A stretch of DNA of 64,000 bases from Calocera cornea HHB12733 (taxonomy: Eukaryota > Basidiomycota > Dacrymycetes > Dacrymycetales > Dacrymycetaceae). Positions 1 to 10,430 of the stretch are shown here, one piece after another. The stretch covers positions 186,001 through 250,000 of the forward strand of contig KV423920.1 of NCBI GenBank assembly GCA_001632435.1, written 5' to 3'. Below the pieces are notes generated by a model. It did not search any database. It saw nothing but the letters and a program-made list of their open reading frames with translations, and had not been told where the DNA came from. Position 1 is the stretch's first letter; each line of letters opens with the position of its first letter. The position numbers and the translations under genes are program-made.

Positions 1-313
1 GAACGGTACGCAGCCGAACGGTCTTTTGTTGTTGTTCCGCAACCACCTCCATCCGCGCCCTTGGCACACACATCCAGAGTATGCTCAGAGCCGAACTGAG
101 CCCCCCGGCCGACGCCTGGGGTAAAAAAACATAGAAACACAACAGCATTGAAGAGAAAGTGTAAGCTATGAGAAGGAAACAGAGATTGAAACACGAAACG
201 GAACTGAGAGGACGGTGGGGAAAAGCGAAAGTCGAGTCGTGAACAGACGGAGCCGATGCTAGGAGCATAAAGGACGTCGGAGCAGTACGTGTATGCATAG
301 TTTTAGCGCAGAT
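1..313. other. 3' flank of the PHD-finger gene
   Basis: No gene is supported here. The segment lies downstream of the minus-strand PHD-finger gene and probably holds its 3' UTR and terminator. Part of the adjoining 3' UTR (about 280-313) is also recognisable in the decayed copy after position 9784. Confidence 0.5.
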
Positions 314-3108
314 CTACATCTGCTCGATCATATCTGCGTCGCTCGTCAGCCACATATCTCACGAACAACAAGCAAGCAAGCAAAGCACGCACGTCGCACA
401 TCCCCTTCCTCATCGCTCTCCTCGCCCTTCGCAGGCCTGCCGGCCGTCCGCTCCGAGCTCATCGAGAACGGCGCGCCCAGCCCGCCCGGAGCGGGAGCGG
501 GCGGGGGCGGCTGCATCTTCGTGCGTCCGGGGGAGTACATCGGCTGCCCGTAGCCGACCGGCGGCGGGGGCACGGAGCGGCTCGGGACGTCGGGGGAGCT
601 CGTGACCCACGCAGAGAAGCCGTAGCTCGGCACGCGGGAGTGCCCTTGGCCTGGTGCTGGACTAGGGCCAGGACCAAGGCCGATACCGGGGCCGAGTGCA
701 TACTCCCTTTCCCTCTCCCTGCTGGGCGAGTCGTCGCCCACCACGGGTGTCAGCAAGCCCCAAGTAGGAGCCTTGACGCTCGCGCCCGTCGGAGGCGCCT
801 CCCAGCTCCTGCGCTTGACCGTCCCGCCCTGGGCACCCTGGAACCCGCCCGCGAGGTTGATCGGCGTCATCATGCCCGCATTGGCGAATGGCGCGCCGAA
901 CTTGAGCCCTCTGCTCGGGGTGCTGCCGAAGTCGTATGGGCCGCTGAGGCCTGCTGACGGCGGGTGCTGGTGCTGGTACTGCTGGTGCTGGTGCTGTTGT
1001 TGTTGTTGTTGTTGTTGTGACTGCTGGTGCTGCGGGGCGCCGGGGCCGGACCACCGCCGGTGGGACTCGGGGCTGGAGCGCTCAGATTCGTCCGACAGCC
1101 TAGGCGTGGTCTGCCAGTACCCCGCGTTTGGCTCCGGGTACCGGGGCTGGTACTTGAGCGGGGAGATCTGGGGTGGCGGCTGGGCGTGGGTAGAGTAGGG
1201 CGAGGCGTAGGGGTTGGAATAGAGGTGCTGTTTGCGGCTCGAGAGAGGGGTGAACACGCCGTACCCCGCGCCGTGTTGCCGTTCCCGCTCCTGGTCGGGG
1301 CTGGGCGGCATGCCGAACCCGGGCGTGCCGTTGAGCCAGGGCGTGGCGCCGCCCTGGCTCGGCGTAGGCGTGCGCGGGACGAGGATCTCCGCGCCCGCCA
1401 TGCGCATCGCGGCGCGGCCGTGGATGCCCGAGTCGTCCGCGGGGGCGAAGGTCGGCTCGCGCTGGACGGGCGCGCGCGGCGTCGGCGTGCTCGGCTCCAC
1501 CATCGCCGGGCGCATCTTGGTCGTTGCGAGCCCCGTCGGGGGCGGGGAGTGAAGACCGCCCTTGCCGGCCGTCTTCCGCCCGCGCGGCTTGGGCACCTTG
1601 CTCCCCTTCCCCTTGAGCACTGCCCTCCCCGCGGCGGCGGGCGCGGCAGCGCGCCCCTTGCCCTTCCTAGCCCTCGCACAACTCCTGCAGAACCACTGCT
1701 CGGGCAGCTGGTCCGGGTCGACGGCCACACAGTGCATGTGGCTCCAGCACTCGCACGCATCACACTGCACCATGCTCGTCCCGTCGTCGACGCCGCTGCC
1801 GCACGGGCAGTTCACGTTCTCCTCCTCGTCGCTCTCGCTGCCGGACAGGCCGAGCGAGTCCTCGCGCGAGCGCTTGGCGCGCACACCCCGGCGTCGGCGA
1901 GCGCGCGTAGCAGCGAGCAGAGCGAGCATCGCGTCCCCGGACCGGGGCACCCAGAGCCGCTTCTCCTTCCCGCCTGCAGCAGTGGGGAACACGACGGTCT
2001 TGCCCCTCCCCATTGCCCACCCTCCCCCACCACCACCAACACTCCCGCTCTCAACACTCTTCTCCTCCTCCGCCTCCTCCTCCGGCTCACTCTCGTCACT
2101 CTCCAAAAAGCGCTCAAGCAGGCTGCGCCGCTCCCTCTCCCTGGGATCCTCGGGCGGCGGCGGGCCAGGCAGGGAAGGGACGGTCGCGAGCGGGTGTCTG
2201 GGGAGCCCGTCGACCCACCCAGCCTGCACCTTCAGTCTCGTCCTGAGCTCTTCCAACCCGGCATCCTCCACTTCCATCATCTCGTCGTCCTCCTTCGCCC
2301 CCGCAGCGAACGGTACGAGCACCCTCCCCTCTCCCTCGGGCATCCTCTGCACGCCCATCCGTCCCGGTGTAGCGGGCACCGGCACCTGGTCGAACGCCGC
2401 CAGCCGCTTGCGCTTGCGCTCCGCCGCCTGCACCTCTGCAGCTGCGCGGTCGAAGGGGGAGAAGATGCCTAGTCCGATTGGGCCTGGTGGGCGGGACCCC
2501 TTGGGGGTGAGCGGGGAGATGGGGAGGGAGGAGGAGGGGGGCTGGGAGTGCGCGCGGGTTGGGGTGAGGGAGGGGAGGGATGGGATGGCCGGGATTGACG
2601 GGATTGACGAGGGTTGGGAGTGCGAAGGGGGCGGGTGCGAGGGGTGCGGGTGATATCGCTCCCGCTCCTGCTCCTGCTCCTGCTCCTGCTGGGGCTGATA
2701 CTGCAGCTGCGACTGTGGGGGAAAGTGGAACGGGCGGCTCGGCTCGCCCGTGTGCATGTGCATGTGCATCTGGAGCGGGGGGAGCCTGTTGGACTGCATC
2801 TGCATGGACGGCAGTGTGTGGATGGGGTGGATGGGGGGCAGGTGGGGGTGGTGCGGGAGGTGCTGGGGGAGGGGGAGCGCGAAGGGGGAGTCGACCTGCA
2901 TCATCTCGTCTTCCGAAGCGATCTCGTGGCTGTCCGGTGTCCTTGTGCGGTGGTGTGAGGCCGGGGTAGAGGTGTACGCAGACGCAGACGCAGACGCAGA
3001 CAGCGAGCGGGGGTGGTCGTGGTGGTTCGTGGGAGGGAGAGCAGTGTTGCGGGGGAGGGAGGAGGAGGATGGGGTGCGGGAATGACGGTGTGGGCCGGGG
3101 TCTTGCAT
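314..3108 (-). CDS. PHD-finger nuclear protein, low-complexity rich
   Basis: Predicted 911-residue protein in two exons: 3108-393 and a tiny terminal exon 333-314 coding HMIEQM. The 59-bp intron (334-392) has a GTGCGT donor, a CTGAC branch site and a GCAG acceptor; reading through it would instead add a short Cys-rich tail. One C4HC3 PHD finger sits at about residues 430-475 (CPCGSG...CDAC..WSHMHC...WFCRSC). PHD fingers usually read histone H3 tails, so a chromatin role is inferred. The rest is disordered: Pro/His/Gln-rich N-terminus, acidic Glu/Ser stretches, basic Arg/Lys patches that could be nuclear signals, and a Gln/His run near residue 700. No SET, JmjC or other enzymatic domain is visible. 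A broken inverted copy of the 3' half lies at 8733-9784 and keeps the same last intron, which supports this exon model. Confidence 0.8.
961..1030 (-). repeat. CAG-type trinucleotide run coding Gln/His tract
   Basis: A run of TTG/CTG triplets (CAA/CAG on the coding strand) inside the PHD-finger gene encodes alternating Gln and His residues with an uninterrupted stretch of eight Gln. Such tracts vary in length between strains. Confidence 0.8.
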
Positions 3109-4113
3109 GAACGACGAGGATGTGTATGCTCCCTTGTCCTGTCCACTCCTCTCCCGTGTGCGGTCCCCTCGAGCGGCTCTCAGGAGGGAGGACTCCCAAC
3201 CGCACTACTGCTGAGGACTGAGCGTCGAGCCCCGATCTGCGGTGCGAGTGGTGGGAGGAAGCAGCCCGGCCGCCCTGCCACCCCCGCCTGCCATTGGCCC
3301 GCCCGCCCACACACTGCCAGGGAACGAACCATCAGGACACGGACCCAAACGCGGGGGCATTCAGAGTTTGATAAACACCCTAACCTCCCCAGTCTTCTTC
3401 CGTCCCCTGCCGCCTCCCTGACGCCAACGGCGAACCAGCAGAGGCGAAAACAAACTTCAGTGTTGTGCTTGCGGGCCTAGGCGGGAGGGGAGGGGGGGGC
3501 TGGCTGGCTGGCTGTGGAGTCGAACCTTACTGTAACAATAAGGATCCTCAACACCCTCAACACCCTGCACCCATCTCTGGAACACATGCACCTCGTTGGA
3601 AGACACGGGAACCCCGGGCCCGGCAGACGGCCCCCCAGCTGGGCGCGGTGACTGGTCCAGCGCGGACACAATTCTATTTCCGCTCTCTATCCTCCCCTCT
3701 GGGCTAGCGCCGTTCCCAGGCGACTGGACTGACCCGCGACCGGGCCTTGGCCCTTCATCAGCCGGAGGGGCCCCCGCTAGATAATGAAATGACCAGCTGC
3801 TTCTGTTTCTGTTTCTGTTTCGGTACATTCCGCATGCGGTCATCTGTTTCTCCCCCGGACCGGGGCATCGCACTGGCACCCCGGTTCCTGTCCTGAAATA
3901 AAGGAGGCACACGACTGGGCCGCGAGTTCCGCATCAGGGAATAGCTTCGATACTTTTACATCTTGTTTCTATTGTTTTGAACAATGCGTTGCATACACGG
4001 TTATCGGACAACAGTTGCCTTTCTTTCTTTGCCTTTGCGATTGTCATGAGAGATCGTTCGTCGTCGCCCGTGCACATCTTTGTTCCTCCTTCCACCAGAC
4101 CGCAGCCCCTCGC
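3109..4113. other. Intergenic, promoter of PHD-finger gene
   Basis: I see no gene in this kilobase. It should hold the promoter of the minus-strand PHD-finger gene and the 3' end of the F-box gene transcript. Short direct repeats are present, including four TTTCTG units near 3802-3823 and CAACACCCT repeated near 3549-3566. Confidence 0.5.
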
Positions 4114-5165
4114 TCAGAAACTATCGTCCCCGAACCCCTCTTCCCCATAGGCCGTCCTATTCCTGATCGCGCCCTTCTCCCACCCGCCGCTGCCCTTCGT
4201 CCGCGCCTTCCGGCCCCCAAGCTCCTTGTACGCTTCCCGCATCTCGACCTTGTTCGGCCTCTCGCGGGTCTGCGCCTCGAGCGCCCAGATCTCCTCCTTG
4301 GCTTCCTTGGGCGTATGGTACCCGCTCGCTGACCCGGGGCTGCGCTCGCCAGCACGCGAGGAGGGGCGGGAGGAGCCGCGCGAGAAGGGCGGGAGTGAGG
4401 GCGGCGGCTCGTCCCGCTGGCGCGCGAGCAAGAGCGCGTACTCCCGCCGCCAGTTCTGCTTCGACTCCCGCTTCGTCCACGTCGGCGTTGTGCTCCCCAC
4501 CATGGGCATCGGTGCGGATCCAGGCAGCGCTGCATTGCGTGTATGCCGGAACCACACTATCCCCGCGCCAGAAAGGTAGAAGGAACAAATTAGCGCCCAT
4601 CCCCCTCCCTGAGCAAGTGTGGGACTGACCGAAATTCGCCGCCTGGCTGTTGCACCACTTCTTGCACACCCGGCTGCAACGTGCGAAGTCCTTGGGCCCC
4701 AGCTGCGACAGAATCCGGATAACGAGCTCGGTGTTGAGTCGCCGGAAGGGGTCCGTCTTGCTTGCTGAGATCAGCAGGGGACCTGGGGCACGGCGCATGG
4801 AGGCGCCGCCGAGCCGCGTGGGGCTGCCTGGTCGGCTGAGCCGCACGGGGGTGGCGGAGCCGGACACCTGATGTGAGTCAGCGCTGCGCCGGTAGGGGCG
4901 TATCAGGGGAAGGGTGACGACGTACGACACCGACAAGCTCCTCATCCTCGCTGCTCTCCCCCCCGTCCGTGCCCCGCTCTGGCGAAGTGCTCTTGGGCGA
5001 GCGCACACGCTCTCCATTCACCCGCAGCTCGGTGCGCGGCGCTGAGGGCGGCTCGGCCACGAGGGCGGGGGCGGCGGTGGAGGAGCGCGGTGGAGAGGAG
5101 GCGAGGCGGAGCGCTTCGAGCTCGCCTGCGGGCGGGCGGAAGACGTCGTGCAGGAGGTCGGACAT
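4114..5165 (-). CDS. F-box protein
   Basis: Predicted 306-residue protein from three exons: 5165-4926, 4867-4630 and 4556-4114. Both introns (58 and 73 bp) have GTACGT or GTCAGT donors and YAG acceptors, and phases 0 and 1 join cleanly. The start is the ATG at 5165 (MSDLLHDVF), the first one giving a continuous model. An F-box is seen at about residues 120-160 (FRRLNTELVIRILSQLG... CSRVCKKW), the motif that binds Skp1 in SCF ubiquitin ligases. Downstream is a charged segment rich in Arg/Lys/Glu with WTKRESKQNWRREYALLL, which may bind a partner, but no LRR, WD40 or Kelch repeat is visible, so the substrate cannot be guessed. The N-terminus is Ser/Pro/acidic and probably disordered. Confidence 0.82.
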
Positions 5166-5615
5166 CTTTTGCGCTTTTTGGTTTCTTGGTGATTTGCTTG
5201 GAGTCGTAGAGGAGGAATGGGAGATGGATGGTGGTATAGCTGTAGGATGGATGCAAGGCACTTGGGTAGGAATCGGGTCTGGGAGGCTCGGAGAGGGCGT
5301 GATTTCGGATAGGCGAGATGGGCGGAGGCAGAAAGGCTGTGACGTCAGCGTAATGTACGGCGGATGACGAGCGTATGGACCCTGTGTGTTCCTCGAGTTG
5401 CTTGCGCAGAAGAAACGAACAGACGACAAGATGTACTTATGCTTGACTTTCATTCAATCAGCAAATTTAATTCCACATGATACCGGAGCTCTGGGATGCG
5501 CTCGCCATTCTACAGTAGCACTGTGAGGACCAGCTGTTCACGCCCTCCACCAGGCGAGATCGGATGTGCTTTGTGAATGAAGTCAAGATGAGTTATCAAA
5601 ACTAGTATGAGTATG
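5166..5615. other. Intergenic between F-box gene and orphan gene A
   Basis: No gene seen. It contains the F-box gene promoter and the 3' end of orphan gene A, which are both on the minus strand. The segment near 5410-5600 is AT-richer than its surroundings, as expected for a 3' UTR. Confidence 0.45.
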
Positions 5616-8000
5616 TCAATACGTGATAGCTCGACTACTGCCACTTTGTTCATAAGCTATCATCTGGGGGTACGTGAAGGCATCAAGATCTCGCACAATA
5701 ATCAAGGTTGACAGCGCAGGCAGTTTACCGTCTTCGGTTGATCTCGCATAGTTCACGCAGCAAGATAGACACTGATCCATCTGCAGAACCACCTGATTGA
5801 CGGGAACAGAAAACATCGATTCGGGTCCCATAGATACCTTCAATGCCACCCAGCGTGCCAGGGGACTCTTCGAAAGGACGCGCAACCCTGTGGTGCCAGC
5901 TCTGCCAGATGAGAGATTGTTGCGCCCAAACCCAGTTACACAATTTTCCACGTGTGCCCAGCTTGCAATAAAGATATCGCTATGATCGCAAGGAAGGCAT
6001 CGGTCCATTCGACAGATAGCAGGGAGTAAACAGCTCAGAACCATAAGGGTAATATGCTTTGGACCAATACACATTTCGTAAGAGATGGTTGGTCGGTATG
6101 CCACCGCCAAAGTCCGGTACCCTCGCTCTGTAACATCCATGGTGCATGTGAGTTCTTGGGGGCTGGAGTCTGCTAGAGGTCTTCCATACGTGTAAGCCTC
6201 AGTAGCTACACCCGAGTCCCATCTCGGGGAACAGAATAGGCGGTCATCATCAACCACGGTCTCGTATAGTGTCCCATTGAATTCAATGTGGCCAGGAATG
6301 AGGTAGATGCGAGAAATCTCGATGGGGTCATCAGTAACGCTGCACAGCGCGTGCATGTAGACACATATACCACCGAAAGTTACTGCGGATCCCCTGGCGC
6401 TAAGGGAGTGCGTCTTCCAGTCTTTGCAGAATATTTTCAAAGCCCAGTTGACGTAGTTGATCTGCGCAGCATTCATGAGACAGTCTGAGAAGGTCTTAGT
6501 AACCGACTTGTCCTTGCAATCGATCAGAACTTGACGGTACAATCGCAACAGGCCGGTTTTTTTGGGACCCAGTCTCCCTTGTACGCATACCCTTGATAAT
6601 AAGAGAGTCAAGATGCAAAGAAATAGTGTTAGTGCTGGCTTGCACAAAACCAGCTCCCAGGCACGACATCCACCGTCGGTAGGTGCACTCGAAGAGTTTG
6701 AGCGGCAACTGTTGCAATCACATTGCGAAGCAATGTAACACATGGCTCCCTCGAAGTTCGCTGTGCTGTCTTTGAGAGAGCAACCATACGCGTTCTGAAC
6801 TGTTTCGTCCATACTCTTCATGAATGAGGCGTATTCTTCCAGTTCCGGAAGACATTGTCTGGCCGTGTTTGGAAAGTCTAACCCGTAGCTCAGTCGGCAT
6901 CCAGAAATCTGCCGCAGATTTTCATTCCCTGTGCCTTGCGAGCCGCAGAGGCCAAAAATATGGGCCGCATGGCCCATTGCCTGTCCGCATGCCTCAGTTG
7001 TGGACCCTGAAAGGAGCAGCGTTATAGTTGGTCCAAATGTTCCACAAAGTGCGCCTTCCCACAACAGCCGTCCATAGTCGGCTATAGGCGCCCAATCAGT
7101 ACCGCCTATTCGATGTACCAAAGGAGTTCCCGCTGGGATAGAGTAGCGCCTGCCCGTAATCTTCACCTTTGCAACCTGAGAAGGATCGTCCTCAAACATG
7201 ACTTCTACCACCTTTTCCAGTTGAGACCGACCTCCCAAAGCAACCACACAATCCCCGGACGGGTTCTGGATGCGAACCGTGAAATCCAACAGCCAGTGGG
7301 CCATTGTCGCGAGCCATCCACAATCCGGTCCGCCGACAAGATGAACGCTGCCTCTAGACTCGCTTCGAGAAATCTTGAGAACCTGATGGAATGCTGTAAC
7401 CAGTGCCGCAATGTGAACTGTTCGCGTGTGACAGTTCAGCGGAGAAGCCACAGTCCAATGAGAAGTTATTTGCCCTAGCAACGTGCTAAAGTGAGAGGTG
7501 GCAAGAACTCCGGATAACACTTGAATCAGTCTCTTCCATTGATCCTGCGAGGGTGCTAGGCTTGAGGTTATCCCAATGGTACCAGCGAGACTCTCCAATA
7601 TGCGAGCCGCTATGGGGGTACTGTAGCACTCGGACAGGCAGCCAACAAGGCCAATCAGGCCCACGCCTTCTTTAGACTCGCCTAATGTCCGTATCAGATG
7701 CTTGATACCGAAGCCAAACCAAAGGACTTGTTGGTAGGCAGCTGATACCTTCAAAGCTCGAACAGCAGTGTAGATGTTGTCGGCAGCCAGCTGGGGCAGT
7801 GACATGAGCCCTCCTAGGGCGTAGCCTGCCAACAGAGTATGCGGCTCGATGCCACCGTGTACCGTACGCGCTAAGATAGCACTTGCAGTGGCATGGGCCA
7901 TTGGGCCAATTGAAGGGAGATCGATCTGGCCTTGAACTTGAAACGAGTTGGCGTCTGCAGCATTTGCATCGTTGCCAGATGATCCGACTGGGGTTGCCAT
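5616..8000 (-). CDS. Fungal orphan protein, tandem copy A
   Basis: A single-exon protein of 794 residues with no domain I recognise. It is a clear paralogue of the gene at 10431-12992. Shared blocks include an N-terminal VQGQIDLPSIGP, GGIEPHTLLAGYALGG, GFGIKHLIRTLGES, GLIGLVGCLSE and GGPDCGWLATMAHWLLDF; the last block resembles uncharacterised fungal proteins that I remember from many genomes, a match I cannot test here. A Cys cluster (CDCNSC) at about residues 430-435 precedes a hydrophobic stretch (ALTLFLCILTLLLSRVCV), which may be a membrane segment or buried helix. A later block (GGICVYMHALCSVTDDPIEISRIYLIPGHIEFNGTLY) is also shared. The start at 8000 is supported by the matching N-terminus in copy B. 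Two introns are predicted in its 5' leader. Function is unknown. Confidence 0.8.
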   Translation of the reverse strand: MATPVGSSGNDANAADANSFQVQGQIDLPSIGPMAHATASAILARTVHGGIEPHTLLAGYALGGLMSLPQLAADNIYTAVRALKVSAAYQQVLWFGFGIKHLIRTLGESKEGVGLIGLVGCLSECYSTPIAARILESLAGTIGITSSLAPSQDQWKRLIQVLSGVLATSHFSTLLGQITSHWTVASPLNCHTRTVHIAALVTAFHQVLKISRSESRGSVHLVGGPDCGWLATMAHWLLDFTVRIQNPSGDCVVALGGRSQLEKVVEVMFEDDPSQVAKVKITGRRYSIPAGTPLVHRIGGTDWAPIADYGRLLWEGALCGTFGPTITLLLSGSTTEACGQAMGHAAHIFGLCGSQGTGNENLRQISGCRLSYGLDFPNTARQCLPELEEYASFMKSMDETVQNAYGCSLKDSTANFEGAMCYIASQCDCNSCRSNSSSAPTDGGCRAWELVLCKPALTLFLCILTLLLSRVCVQGRLGPKKTGLLRLYRQVLIDCKDKSVTKTFSDCLMNAAQINYVNWALKIFCKDWKTHSLSARGSAVTFGGICVYMHALCSVTDDPIEISRIYLIPGHIEFNGTLYETVVDDDRLFCSPRWDSGVATEAYTYGRPLADSSPQELTCTMDVTERGYRTLAVAYRPTISYEMCIGPKHITLMVLSCLLPAICRMDRCLPCDHSDIFIASWAHVENCVTGFGRNNLSSGRAGTTGLRVLSKSPLARWVALKVSMGPESMFSVPVNQVVLQMDQCLSCCVNYARSTEDGKLPALSTLIIVRDLDAFTYPQMIAYEQSGSSRAITY

Positions 8001-8300
8001 TGGCAGCCTTGGCTCTGATGCGTGTAGAGATAAGCGCTGGCAACCCGATCAGACGTCGATCTGCAGGTGCATCTCACCCGCCTGCTCACCCCTTTGCGTG
8101 TTGTGGTCCTCAACCCAATGAGACTGTGCTCCGGGTAATTTGAGTGGGAGGTACAGTACAGCGGTTGTTATGCTGCGTATAAGGATGAGAACTGGAGGGG
8201 TGATCAGGCTTCGGCTCGCATGTACAGATCTCCTTGTACTCACAGCGTGGTAGGTTGCAGTGCTCAACCCAATGAGACTTATGCTCCGGGTAAGCTTGAT
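8001..8300 (-). promoter_or_regulatory. 5' leader of orphan gene A with two predicted UTR introns and a duplicated motif
   Basis: On the minus strand a 15-nt motif, GTCTCATTGGGTTGA, occurs at 8278-8264 and again at 8124-8110. Each copy is followed about 20 nt later by a GTGAGY donor (8243 and 8089), giving predicted 5' UTR introns 8192-8243 (52 bp, CTGATC branch, CCAG acceptor) and 8037-8089 (53 bp, CTGATC branch, CCAG acceptor). The same arrangement occurs once upstream of copy B. The leader exon plus donor therefore appears to have been duplicated here. The introns are inferred from consensus sites only. Confidence 0.5.
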
Positions 8301-8421
8301 AGAGGAGGGTGTAGGTGTTCAGCAGCAGCACAATGATCGCGAGACAGTGATCGACCAGACAAGATGGTGGTTGTGTTGACAGCAACCGTAACGGTGTACA
8401 CGTGCAGCAGCGGGATAGATA

Positions 8422-8481
8422 GGCGCCTTGAGGCGTGGCAGTGCGGGAATCACAACAGCGATACCCGGCGCACGCGAGTCT
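8422..8481 (-). promoter_or_regulatory. Promoter block conserved with orphan gene B
   Basis: About 60 bp are nearly identical to 13256-13312 (a handful of mismatches). The block includes a near-palindromic core, GGCGCCTTGAGGCG, then GTGGCAGTGCGGGAATCACA. Conservation outside coding sequence between the two duplicates suggests either a regulatory element or simply recent duplication; the flanking leader is less conserved, which favours constraint. Confidence 0.45.
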
Positions 8482-8545
8482 TAGTCTAGTCCGCTCACAG
8501 AACTTGTCTGTGAATGTTCGGGTTTTCACCAATTCATGCCGGGAT

Positions 8546-8607
8546 AACAGCAAGTGAATAGCAATCAGACGAAAAGAAGTAACAGCAAGTGTATAACAAT
8601 CAGACGA
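8546..8607. repeat. Short tandem repeat, 27-bp units at 35-bp spacing
   Basis: AACAGCAAGTG followed by AATAGCAATCAGACGA at 8546-8572 recurs with three differences at 8581-8607. It lies in the distal promoter of orphan gene A and is not seen upstream of copy B. Confidence 0.7.
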
Positions 8608-8732
8608 AGATTGCGCCCCTTCCCGCCTCGTCCCCCTATATTTTGTGAGAAGAGCGTCGCGCACACCGCACAGCCATATGTAAGTGAGAAGAATTTGAAG
8701 TCGTCGAATCATTGTCGCTAAAATCAACTGCA

Positions 8733-9784
8733 GCGCGCGACATTCGCTCCCGCGGACGAGTCGGGCCTGCCGCGATGCGCACGCCTTGCGCATCGCTCCT
8801 TGTCCCGAGCACGCCTACCCCGAGCCACGCCTGCTCAATAGCACACTTGGGTTCGACATGCTGCCCAGCCCCGACCCTGAGTGATAAGAAGAACGACAAT
8901 ATGGAACGGGATACGGCGTGTTCACCTCGCTCTCGAGCAGGAATTCGTTACCTCTATTCCAACCTGCATGCCTCGCGCCAGTCCGCCTACGCCTAGCCAC
9001 CACCCGAGATCTCCCTTCTCGACCACCAGCTGCGAAACCCAGAGCCAAACGCCGGGTAATGGTAGACCAGCCCTCGCCTGTCGGACGAGTCCGAGCGCTC
9101 CAGCCCCATATGGCACTCCCACATCAACGCCAAGAGCACGACGACCAGCACCCGCGGTCCGGGGCCCTCGGCGGGCCATACGACTTCGGCAGCACTCCCA
9201 GATGCGGGCTGACCTCGTCGTGCGTTTAGCGGATGCGGGGTATGATGATTCCGATCAAATTCGTGGGCGGGGTTCAAGGGGCACTGGGCGGGAGGGTCAG
9301 GCGCAGGGTCAGGCGCAGGAGCTTGGAGGCGGGCATGGACCTCAAGGCGCCTCCATGATGGCTGCCGATGCCCGTGGTGAGGCTCGATTGGCCGAGGATG
9401 GATGGGGAGTGTGGATTCGGCCATGGTGTCGGCCCTGGTCCAGGCCAAGGGCAGGGACTTGAAGGTACTCCCGCGTGCCGAGCTACGGCTTCTCCGCATG
9501 GCTCACCAGCTCGCCCGCAGATTCGCACTGTGCCCTCGCTTCCCATCAGCTAAGAGGAGCCGCTGTACTACTCCCATGGAAGACGTAGCCTGCGGGTGCT
9601 GCTACCGGTGCCGGGCGCGGTGGGCTCTGCGCTATTCCGGTTGAGCTCGGGGGTGGACGCTGGTCGGGTGCGGAAGGGCGATGAGAGCGATGAGGAGGGG
9701 GGTATACGACGTACGTGTCTTCATCCGTGCTGTTGTGTGGGTATGTGGCTGACGATAAATGCAGACATGATCGAGCAAATGTAG
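8733..9784 (+). pseudogene. Decayed inverted copy of the PHD-finger gene 3' half
   Basis: Translated pieces in shifting frames match the C-terminal half of the PHD-finger protein at 314-3108: TFAPAD.SG, LGFDMLPSPDPE, GTGYGVFTSLSSR, GGPYDFGSTPR and the tail GDESDEEGGIR. Two stop codons interrupt the GYGVFT block (TGATAA just before EERQYG) and several frameshifts follow. The terminal intron is preserved at 9711-9764 with GTACGT donor, CTGAC branch and GCAG acceptor, followed by the same last exon reading HMIEQM and TAG. Similarity continues into the 3' UTR to about 9815. Retention of the intron shows a DNA-level duplication, not a retrocopy. The PHD finger and N-terminal half are missing. No open reading frame could make a useful product. 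Confidence 0.88.
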
Positions 9785-10430
9785 ATCTGCACCGAAATCA
9801 GGCATACACGTTGAACATGGTGCCTCGAACCCCTTTCTTGTGCGGAGTTATAAGTTAGTAAGTTAGCTGATTCGTGCGAGGATCCCCACGGTCTCGTTCA
9901 TGATATATCTTTCGCTGTCCTTCCCCGTCATATCCCAACATCGTTTCAGCTTCATTCCGTGTTCCACTCTCATTTTGTACCTTTCAATTTCTCTTCGATA
10001 TTGTTGTGTTTGTATACGTTTCATCCCCAGACTTCGTCCTCCGGCTTGGCTCCGTGCACTCTCTGGATGTCTGTGTCGATAAGTCGGACAGTTGCCAAAA
10101 ATGATGATGATGATGCATACCTTCCCCTGTATGCAACGAACGAACCCCGTAGGAATGTGCGCACAGTATAATGCCGCTTTCAATCGAAGCGTGGATCAGG
10201 GGAGCTAACTTCGGTGCCCTATAGGCAACCTAATGCCGGACACGAGATGCAAACCAAACAGTGAGATGCTCGATTTGATCGATTTGACCGTTTGGCCGGC
10301 AGCTGTTTAAGTCTTATTGATCAGAGGTCGATAGGTCGGGTCGCTTAGCATAGAAACGGCAGTTAGTTACTAGGTACATAAGCCAGGAAAGCGGTATGTG
10401 TCAATAACTCTACACGGACGTGTTCAGTCG
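9785..10430. other. Intergenic between PHD pseudogene and orphan gene B
   Basis: The first 30 bp continue the 3' UTR similarity to the PHD-finger gene. The remainder is AT-richer and should hold the 3' end of orphan gene B. No gene is seen. Confidence 0.5.

Noticed and set aside
1027..2653. Long plus-strand open frames over the PHD-finger gene
   Set aside because: They are antisense shadows rich in Arg, Pro and Ser; the PHD finger is read on the minus strand.
3500..3560. GAGTCGAACC-like sequence resembling a tRNA B box
   Set aside because: No matching A box or cloverleaf could be drawn around it, so a tRNA is not supported.
8110..8793. Minus-strand open frame of 227 codons upstream of orphan gene A
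   Set aside because: It runs through the repeated leader motif and two predicted UTR introns, has no domain, and its promoter-like repeats are shared with copy B as noncoding sequence.
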